A DNA stretch of 5,306 bases from contig CALLNG010000503.1 of assembly GCA_938005345.1 (NCBI GenBank), positions 1 through 5,306 of the forward strand, read 5' to 3'. Origin of the DNA: an uncultured Clostridia bacterium (GTDB lineage Bacteria; Bacillota; Clostridia; RUG12999). The position numbers and the translations under genes were made by a program. Every line of letters starts with the position of its first letter. Position 1 is the first letter of the stretch. The notes under the pieces are model-generated. The model saw only the letters and a program-made list of their open reading frames with translations, ran no database searches and was not told the origin of the DNA. Positions 1 to 3,832 of this stretch are shown in pieces.

Positions 1-780
1 CTCTAATGCATCCTGCCAATACCGGTGCCACTACACCAAGTCCGGCAACAGCCCCAAACGACAGCCAAAATCCACTGTTGTACAGATTTGCAGGTGCATC
101 CAGAAGTAAAAGGACCGCCGACACTGCCAGCGCCGTCAGCAGATCATAGGTTCTTCCTGCGATTCTTGCACCAACCGCCACCAGAAACATGCCTACCGCC
201 CGCATGGCAGAAACACTTTCCCCGGTAAGGATTCCATATTGCAGAAGAACACTGAGCACCACCATCCCGGCAGACACATTTCCAAATCCGGCTCTTTTCA
301 GCAGATCAAAAAATCCAATCCCCAGTACACTGATGTGAAGTCCGGAAATTGCCAGTATATGAATGATCCCCGCCATCTGGTAACGAATCTTAACTTCATC
401 TTCTAGGTTATCTTTCTCACCAAGCAGCATTGCTTCAAAAATACCGGCATCTTCCTTTGCCGCAATATCCAGCGTCTGCATTATCTTACTTTTCAGATTC
501 TGCATAAACTGACCATATCTGGAATATTTGCTGCTCCATGCCAGAACCGCACCGTTTTTCATAAAATAGTAGATTTTCTGACAGGCGTAGAATTGCCTGG
601 AATCAAATTCTCCAGGATTTCGTGGCTCAGGAATTTCTTCCAGTTTTCCCGAAATCTTAACAGTGGTTCCAATCGGGAACTCTTTATTCGATTTTAAAAA
701 TACTCTTAAATTTTTTATGGGAATTTGTTCTGATCCGAAACAATGAAAGCTACCAGCAGCTGACAGATAGTATTTATCAA
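1..780 (-). CDS. comEC: ComEC/Rec2-type DNA-uptake channel protein, internal fragment (both ends missing)
   Basis: Reading the minus strand in the frame whose codons begin at 778, 775 and so on gives an uninterrupted ComEC sequence down to base 1. ComEC is the inner-membrane channel that carries single-stranded DNA into the cytoplasm during natural transformation. From the N-terminal side I see the OB-like DUF4131 region (IGTTVKISGKLEEIP at about 676-632), then the family hallmark NPGEFDSRQFY (about 616-584). Next comes the start of the membrane Competence domain: HILAISGLHISVLGIGF (about 361-311), GILTGESVSAMRAVG (about 235-191), and the hydrophobic run ending LYNSGFWLSFGAVAGLG (about 82-32). 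About 260 codons are present, whereas the family usually has 700-800, so the C-terminal half lies off the left edge. No ATG, ribosome site or N-terminal membrane segment precedes the conserved part. Homology fades near 780 and the frame runs on into lectin antisense up to a stop at 869-871. The family call is firm; the gene as seen is not functional at its 5' end. Confidence 0.9.
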
Positions 781-795
781 AATCACAGCTATCAA
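775..795. other. Junction between two divergent 5'-truncated genes
   Basis: ComEC-like sequence on the minus strand (DKYYLSAAGSFHCFG) runs up to about 778. Lectin-like sequence on the plus strand (NHSYQRFDEGL) begins at about 784. Neither gene has its start, signal peptide or promoter, and there is no intergenic DNA between them. I see no terminal inverted repeat, target duplication or transposase. The exact breakpoint could shift by about 15 bases either way. This is either an inversion or deletion breakpoint or an assembly or library chimera. Confidence 0.75.
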
Positions 796-1812
796 CGTTT
801 TGATGAGGGGTTGACCTGGACCCAGGCAAAGGCACGCTGCGAAGAACTTGGAGGACATCTGGTAACCATTACCTCCGAAGCGGAACAGAAATTTGTAGAG
901 GGACTATTAGAAGGCGGTTCTAAGAAACAATATTGGATCGGTGCAACGACAGCGGAAGGTTCGCCTGCATGGATTACAGGCGAGGTGTTTTCTTATTCCA
1001 ACTGGGACTCGATCGAACCCAACAGCCACACTCGCTCCGACGGAGAGAAGGAGCAGTATGTTCAGATCTACAACACGGCAAACCCTGCAGTTGGAAGCAG
1101 CAGGCGATTTGCATGGAATGATATGTATAATGACAATACTTATCCCGGCGAAGAAGACAATTTTTCCGCAGACACAATCGGCTTTATCTGCGAGTGGGAG
1201 ACCTGGGCAGATTCTGCGGAATGGTCCACTTCAGAACTTCAAGAAGCGGCGGATATCGGTCTGATTCCAGACGTATTAGTAGGAAAGGATATGACACAGC
1301 CCGTGACACGCGGCGAGTTTGCCGCAATTTGTGTTGAGCTATTTGAATCCATGACAGACGGACGTGCAGTAATGTCTTCCGAGTGCAAATTTAAAGATAT
1401 TGGAGAAAATGAAAACAGAAATTATATTTTAAAAGCTTATAACATCGGTGCAGTGGCTGGTTATAGTGAAGAGCAATTTGCACCGGATGAATGGATTACT
1501 AGAGAACAGCTGGCTACTATGCTTTGCAGGGTGTATAAACGCTCCGAATGGCCGGATTGGACCTTGGCGACGGATGAGCAGTTTACGATTAATTATTCCG
1601 GCGTTCCCAAATATGCTGATGATGAAGAAATTTCTGAGTATGCAAAGCCAAGCGTTTATTTTATGACAAAATACGGTGTAATCAGCGGCATAGGGGATGA
1701 ATTGTTTGCACCCAGAAACACAAATTCTAAACAGGAAGCAGAAAGATATGCAAATGCTACGCGAGAGCAGGCACTAGTCATGTCCCTTAGAAGCTTTAAA
1801 AATCTGCAATAG
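784..1812 (+). CDS. C-type lectin domain plus SLH-repeat surface protein, 5'-truncated
   Basis: The frame is open from 661, but lectin-like sequence starts at about 784 (NHSYQRFDEGLTWTQAKARC). Residues are numbered from the TTG at 811, which is unlikely to be the real start because it lies inside the lectin fold. A C-type lectin domain spans about 1-130. It has fold cysteines C10 and C127 (in GFICEWE), the WIG core motif at 42-44, the EPN sugar/calcium motif at 69-71 and WND at 102-104. Three S-layer-homology repeats follow at about 135-183, 192-243 and 268-331, each ending in a TRxxA/TREQA-type motif; they normally bind secondary cell-wall polymer. The inferred role is a cell-wall-anchored sugar-binding protein or adhesin. 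The signal peptide and any upstream domains are missing, and no ribosome site fits the 811 TTG. The frame ends cleanly at TAG 1810-1812. It abuts a reversed comEC fragment, so it is probably a pseudogene or chimera product here. Family call strong; ligand unknown. Confidence 0.85.
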   Translation, partial: HSYQRFDEGLTWTQAKARCEELGGHLVTITSEAEQKFVEGLLEGGSKKQYWIGATTAEGSPAWITGEVFSYSNWDSIEPNSHTRSDGEKEQYVQIYNTANPAVGSSRRFAWNDMYNDNTYPGEEDNFSADTIGFICEWETWADSAEWSTSELQEAADIGLIPDVLVGKDMTQPVTRGEFAAICVELFESMTDGRAVMSSECKFKDIGENENRNYILKAYNIGAVAGYSEEQFAPDEWITREQLATMLCRVYKRSEWPDWTLATDEQFTINYSGVPKYADDEEISEYAKPSVYFMTKYGVISGIGDELFAPRNTNSKQEAERYANATREQALVMSLRSFKNLQ

Positions 1813-1939
1813 TTTTTTTGAACTATAAATGGGGGCGGCTTAGTACATACAGGACCTTTGAATTATCCTCCCCCTGTATATGCGATATGCACTTTAAAAG
1901 TAAACATTATTGCAAAATAAAATTGAATACGAATTTTAA

Positions 1940-1969
1940 GAGTAGCCAAGAAAAAAGGTTACTCTTTTT
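1940..1969 (+). terminator. Probable intrinsic terminator, first hairpin of the array
   Basis: The arms GAGTAGCC (1940-1947) and GGTTACTC (1957-1964) pair over 8 bp with one G-T wobble around a 9-base A-rich loop, followed directly by five T (1965-1969). In the plus direction this fits a rho-independent terminator for the lectin gene, which ends 127 bases upstream. The T run also serves as part of the 5' arm of the next hairpin. Confidence 0.55.
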
Positions 1970-2068
1970 GTTTGCTCGGCATGGGCAAACAAAAAGAACG
2001 GTAATTTTTTATCAAAATTACCGTTCACATTTGGTGTAAGTATTTTTATTGGACTTTCGTAAAAATAC
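1964..2068. repeat. Three further perfect inverted repeats in a row
   Basis: Hairpin 2 has arms CTTTTTGTTTGC (1964-1975) and GCAAACAAAAAG (1985-1996), 12 bp perfect with a 9-base loop. Hairpin 3 starts on the very next base: AACGGTAATTTT (1997-2008) and AAAATTACCGTT (2014-2025), 12 bp perfect with a 5-base loop. Hairpin 4 is GTATTTTTA (2040-2048) with TAAAAATAC (2060-2068), 9 bp with an 11-base loop. Read on the minus strand, hairpin 3 is followed by CTTTTTG, so it could also end minus-strand transcripts. The function of the whole array is unknown. Confidence 0.7.
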
Positions 2069-2230
2069 AGTAAAATAAGGGCTTGACAGCACCGAAGGCG
2101 CAAAGTCGTGAAAAGTTGATAGCGACAGAGAGCCGTCGCGAAGGCGTTTACAACTGAGCAGGCGAACCGAGCGGGACTTCTTACGAAAGAGGAGGAGCAA
2201 GAAAGTGGGCGTTTGTTTTTCCTGACAAAG

Positions 2231-2260
2231 AAAAACGGAGCAAGGCTTTCCCTTGCTCCG
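2231..2260 (-). terminator. Strong intrinsic terminator of the lipoprotein operon
   Basis: On the minus strand the arms CGGAGCAAG (2260-2252) and CTTGCTCCG (2244-2236) pair over 9 perfect, GC-rich base pairs around a 7-base loop, followed by TTTTTC (2235-2230). It lies 45 bases past the stop codon of the minus-strand lipoprotein gene and fits its transcript end. Confidence 0.88.
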
Positions 2261-2275
2261 ACTGGCTTTCACATA

Positions 2276-2289
2276 CGAAATAGATGCAA
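2276..2289 (+). repeat. 14-bp inverted repeat, left copy (partner 3561-3574)
   Basis: The sequence CGAAATAGATGCAA at 2276-2289 recurs on the minus strand at 3574-3561, within the tRNA-Pro terminator hairpin. The two copies face each other and bracket the zinc-ribbon, lipoprotein and RHH genes. A 9-base part (TGCATCTAT) also occurs at 3485-3493. It may be chance; no recombinase gene is seen. Confidence 0.4.
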
Positions 2290-2304
2290 ATATTTATATC
2301 GTCT

Positions 2305-2742
2305 TTAATATGTAGCTTCTGCAAGTTTTGCAACTATTTTTGCAAGTTTTGCAGAATATTCTGCTAATTCAGCAGGAGAAGCATTTTCTAATTCTTTTTC
2401 CATTTCTTCGGTCTTGCTTGTCCATTCAGTCATTTCTGTCATCATATCTGTATAGTCTGACAAAATTGACATATCGGAAGGATTGTCATTATATTTTTTT
2501 GTAATTTCAATATATTCATCAACCCATTCCTCATACTCTTTTAAAAACTGCTTCCACTCTGCATCAGTAGAAGTTTCAGCAGGAGCTTCTTCATTGTTCT
2601 CAGCAGAATTTCCAACATCGTTTGATGTTTCAACAGCGGATACATCATTATTGCTTTCTACAGCATTGTTTGTTTCGCTACCGCAAGCGGCTAATGTTAA
2701 TACTAAAGTTAATGCTAATACTATTGATAATAATTTTTTCAT
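2305..2742 (-). CDS. Small secreted lipoprotein with helical C-terminal domain (DUF6591-like)
   Basis: This 145-residue protein begins with a lipoprotein signal peptide: MKK, a hydrophobic core at about 4-17, and lipobox L-A-A-C with the lipidated cysteine at 20. It should therefore be anchored to the outer face of the cytoplasmic membrane. Residues 21-61 form a flexible Asn/Glu/Ser/Thr-rich acidic linker. Residues 62-144 are predicted helical and charged (EWKQFLKEYEEWVDEYIEI, then heptad-like EMEKELENAS and LAEYSAKLAKIVAKL), resembling the DUF6591 lipoprotein family as I recall it; no activity is known. I chose the ATG at 2742 because it starts the signal peptide and has GAGGAG 9 bases upstream. 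A longer frame from 2805 would add 21 residues ahead of the signal and overlap the upstream gene. It lies 16 bases after the zinc-ribbon gene and is surely co-transcribed with it; a strong terminator follows. Gene and localisation are confident, function is unknown. Confidence 0.9.
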   Translation of the reverse strand: MKKLLSIVLALTLVLTLAACGSETNNAVESNNDVSAVETSNDVGNSAENNEEAPAETSTDAEWKQFLKEYEEWVDEYIEITKKYNDNPSDMSILSDYTDMMTEMTEWTSKTEEMEKELENASPAELAEYSAKLAKIVAKLAEATY

Positions 2743-2758
2743 TTTACAATACTCCTCT

Positions 2759-3097
2759 TCACTGATTATTCTCATCTGAACGACACAATAATAAAATACC
2801 TGCAATTAAGTTTACAAATAATAGAGAACAAACTTTTAAACCTGTACCAACAGGTTCTCCTCGATTCATTCTACCGCAAATCGAAATAGTTATAGGCAAA
2901 CACCAAGCAAGCGGTATAAGCAACCATCCTTGAACAATGCATCCTAGTATTAGAAAAATTTTACTTGCTATAGCTAATCCGTCATTTCCTTTCTTTCCTG
3001 CTACCTTTTTCTCTTGCTGTGACAAGCTGCAACCACACTTTGTGCACACAATGGCATTTTCGTGAACTTCCGCTCCACATGATTGACAATACTTCAT
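2759..3097 (-). CDS. Zinc-ribbon membrane protein
   Basis: This 112-residue protein starts with a zinc ribbon made of two CxxC knuckles, C4-x2-C7 and C18-x2-C21 (MKYCQSCG ... VCTKCGC). A short lysine-rich linker follows (about 27-38). Two long hydrophobic stretches come next, about 43-74 (possibly two membrane passes, with W58-L-L-I-P-L-A-W-C66) and about 87-105, so it is an integral membrane protein with the ribbon probably cytoplasmic. This architecture, 'zinc ribbon domain-containing protein', is common in Firmicutes and has no defined biochemical role to my knowledge. The ATG at 3097 has GAGGTGAT about 7 bases upstream. It is the first gene of a two-gene operon with the lipoprotein (16-base gap, whose ribosome site fills the gap), read from the promoter at 3143-3171. 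The pairing of a ribbon membrane protein with a lipoprotein suggests envelope sensing or maintenance, but that is inference only. Confidence 0.9.
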   Translation of the reverse strand: MKYCQSCGAEVHENAIVCTKCGCSLSQQEKKVAGKKGNDGLAIASKIFLILGCIVQGWLLIPLAWCLPITISICGRMNRGEPVGTGLKVCSLLFVNLIAGILLLCRSDENNQ

Positions 3098-3142
3098 CTT
3101 TTAATCACCTCATAATATATTTTGTCGACATTCGCTAGTAGT

Positions 3143-3171
3143 ATTTTATCCTACTTTATCCTACTTATCAA
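3143..3171 (-). promoter_or_regulatory. Sigma-A-type promoter for the zinc-ribbon/lipoprotein operon
   Basis: On the minus strand TTGATA (3171-3166) and TAAAAT (3148-3143) are separated by exactly 17 bases. The predicted start is near 3136, giving a leader of about 40 bases before the ATG at 3097. The spacer consists almost entirely of the tandem 10-bp repeat. Confidence 0.7.
3145..3164. repeat. Two tandem 10-bp repeats, candidate operator
   Basis: TTTATCCTAC occurs twice back to back (3145-3154 and 3155-3164), followed by a degenerate third copy (TTATCAATAC, 3165-3174). AGTATT (about 3140-3145) and AATACT (about 3170-3175) are mirror images flanking the block. The repeats fill the spacer of the minus-strand promoter and lie just upstream of the plus-strand -10 box. 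Arc/CopG-type ribbon-helix-helix dimers typically bind short tandem sites, so the adjacent RHH protein is the obvious candidate ligand; this is inference. Confidence 0.6.
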
Positions 3172-3191
3172 TACTTTATGCGAATTATGTA

Positions 3192-3197
3192 TATAAT
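3192..3197 (+). promoter_or_regulatory. Consensus -10 box for the RHH gene
   Basis: TATAAT at 3192-3197 is a perfect -10 hexamer. No good -35 sits 17 bases upstream (CAATAC or similar at 3169-3174), so the promoter may be weak or activator-dependent. A start near 3204 would leave a leader of only about 13 bases, just enough for the ribosome site. Confidence 0.5.
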
Positions 3198-3216
3198 ATT
3201 TTTCGAGGTGAGGATA

Positions 3217-3381
3217 TTGAAACCATTAAAAGAAAAAATTAGCATAACAATTGATAACGATATTCTTGAGAAACTGCGAGTACTTGCGGAAAACGATGAC
3301 CGCTCTTTATCTCAGTATATAAATATTATCTTAAAAGAGCATATAAATGAACTTACATCAAATGTTGATTTTACAAAGTAA
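3217..3381 (+). CDS. Small ribbon-helix-helix (Arc/CopG-type) DNA-binding protein
   Basis: The 54-residue product has the classic RHH layout: a basic lead-in, strand KISITI (7-12), helix A DNDILEKLRVLAEN (13-26), turn DDRS (27-30) and helix B LSQYINIILKEHINEL (31-46). Such proteins dimerise through the strand, which inserts into the DNA major groove; many are plasmid or toxin-antitoxin regulators. I chose the TTG at 3217 because GAGGTGAGG (3205-3213) directly precedes it. The upstream ATG at 3178 has no ribosome site and lies ahead of the TATAAT box, so it would not be on the transcript. No toxin gene follows: a terminator begins 10 bases after the stop. It is thus a lone regulator divergent from the zinc-ribbon/lipoprotein operon, sharing a control region with tandem repeats. 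The likely role is repressor of itself and of that operon; an orphan antitoxin is the alternative. Confidence 0.85.
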   Translation: MKPLKEKISITIDNDILEKLRVLAENDDRSLSQYINIILKEHINELTSNVDFTK

Positions 3382-3390
3382 TAAATAAAC

Positions 3391-3430
3391 AAAAAACAAC
3401 ATTGCGTTATTGTTAAGCAATGCTGTTTTT
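3391..3430. terminator. Bidirectional intrinsic terminator after the RHH gene
   Basis: CATTGC (3400-3405) pairs with GCAATG (3417-3422) around an 11-base loop. The stem continues past one mismatch (A3399/C3423) through CA/TG into six A (3391-3396) opposite five T (3426-3430). It ends the plus-strand RHH transcript and, with its A run upstream, can also stop transcripts coming from the right. The 110 bases up to 3540 hold nothing I recognise. Confidence 0.82.
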
Positions 3431-3540
3431 GTATTATAATAATTTAATCATTGTCCCCCGTTCAAGTCTTCTAAAATCGATGGGTGCATCTATCATTGTC
3501 AATTCGTTTTTCAAATCTCAAAAATGCCGAAAAACTGCAT

Positions 3541-3579
3541 AAAAATGCGGTCGAAACAGATTGCATCTATTTCGACCGC
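3541..3579 (-). terminator. Intrinsic terminator of tRNA-Pro
   Basis: On the minus strand GCGGTCGAAA (3579-3570) and TTTCGACCGC (3556-3547) form a perfect 10-bp stem with a 13-base loop, followed by ATTTTT (3546-3541). It begins 7 bases after the encoded CCA end, so the tRNA is transcribed alone. Confidence 0.88.
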
Positions 3580-3585
3580 GAATTC

Positions 3586-3662
3586 TGGTCGGGATGACAG
3601 GATTTGAACCTGCGGCCCCTACGTCCCGAACGTAGTGCGCTACCAAACTGCGCTACATCCCG
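3586..3662 (-). tRNA. tRNA-Pro (anticodon CGG)
   Basis: This 77-base gene folds as a canonical cloverleaf. The acceptor stem CGGGATG pairs with CATCCCG, with discriminator A and an encoded CCA (3588-3586). The D arm contains GCGC-AGTTTGGTA-GCGC. The anticodon stem CTACG/CGTAG encloses loop TTCGGGA, giving anticodon CGG, which reads the proline codon CCG. The T arm carries GGTTCAAATCC. The unusual C at position 1 and the D-arm sequence match bacterial proline tRNAs. It has its own promoter (3680-3708) and terminator (3541-3579) and is divergent from mtaB. The 3' end is not duplicated elsewhere in the window, so there is no sign that it served as an integration site for the module to its left. 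Confidence 0.96.
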
Positions 3663-3679
3663 TTTTTGCGTACTTGATT

Positions 3680-3708
3680 ATTATAATACAATCTGCGATA
3701 AATTGCAA
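3680..3708 (-). promoter_or_regulatory. Strong promoter for tRNA-Pro
   Basis: On the minus strand TTGCAA (3708-3703) and TATAAT (3685-3680) stand exactly 17 bases apart. The start would be near 3673, about 10 bases ahead of the mature tRNA 5' end. The A/T-only tract at about 3711-3727 may act as an UP element. Confidence 0.82.
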
Positions 3709-3768
3709 GTATTTTTTATAAAAAAATGCGCTAAATTTTAAACTTTTTTTACGATTGAGGCAATTTAC

Positions 3769-3797
3769 TTGCCATTTGGGGTGGAGCATGGTATAAT
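3769..3797 (+). promoter_or_regulatory. Extended -10 promoter for mtaB
   Basis: TTGCCA (3769-3774) and TATAAT (3792-3797) are 17 bases apart, and TGG precedes the -10 to give an extended TGnTATAAT element. The start is near 3804, leaving a leader of about 29 bases with GGAGGA. GGCAA (3759-3763) and TTGCC (3769-3773) form a small inverted repeat overlapping the -35. Confidence 0.85.
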
Positions 3798-3832
3798 ATT
3801 ACCGTGAAAAATCATAATCTTTTGGAGGAAGT

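Larger units (their letters stand above)
1813..2304. other. Gene-free, hairpin-rich AT-leaning intergenic region
   Basis: This stretch of almost 500 bases lies between two convergent genes and I support no coding sequence in it. Open frames exist at 1818-2039 (plus) and 2018-2272 (minus), but both lie across perfect inverted repeats, lack ribosome sites and show no recognisable domain. What it does hold is structure: a weak 7-bp stem (1847-1853 with 1873-1879), a run of hairpins at 1940-2068, a small GCGAC/GTCGC hairpin at 2122-2139, and a strong minus-strand terminator at 2231-2260. The octamer CGAAGGCG occurs twice, at 2093-2100 and 2139-2146. About 2080-2215 is more GC-rich than its surroundings. 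The appearance is that of the non-coding edge of an accessory element, but no element is identified. Confidence 0.6.

Noticed and set aside
25..228. Plus-strand frame of 67 codons
   Set aside because: It is antisense to the comEC membrane domain, proline-rich and without a ribosome site; a shadow frame.
933..1264. Several short frames on both strands over the lectin region (including a minus-strand one at 974-1177)
   Set aside because: All overlap the clear lectin domain in other frames and show no domain or ribosome site.
1818..2039. Plus-strand frame of 73 codons after the lectin gene
   Set aside because: It runs through two perfect 12-bp inverted repeats, has no ribosome site and gives a product with no recognisable feature.
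1940..2068. CRISPR array or integron attC array as explanation of the repeats
   Set aside because: The hairpins differ in sequence from one another, there are no regular spacers, and no Cas or integrase gene is present.
2083..2111. TTGACA at 2083-2088 as a promoter -35 box
   Set aside because: No TATAAT-like hexamer lies 16-18 bases downstream and no gene follows on that strand.
2018..2272. Minus-strand frame of 84 codons beyond the lipoprotein gene
   Set aside because: Its start lies beyond the lipoprotein terminator with no good ribosome site, and the Ser/Leu/Arg-rich product looks like translated structured DNA. Kept only as a possible conserved non-coding block.
2483..2779. Plus-strand frame of 98 codons opposite the lipoprotein
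   Set aside because: Antisense to a well-supported gene with signal peptide and ribosome site; a shadow.
2743..2805. Upstream start for the lipoprotein at 2805
   Set aside because: It would place 21 residues before a textbook signal peptide and overlap the zinc-ribbon gene; the 2742 start has its own GAGGAG site.
3455..3480. GTTCAAGTCT resembling a tRNA T-loop, considered as a tRNA remnant or attachment site
   Set aside because: The flanking bases do not pair as a T stem and no acceptor or anticodon arm is present; it does not match the tRNA-Pro 3' end.
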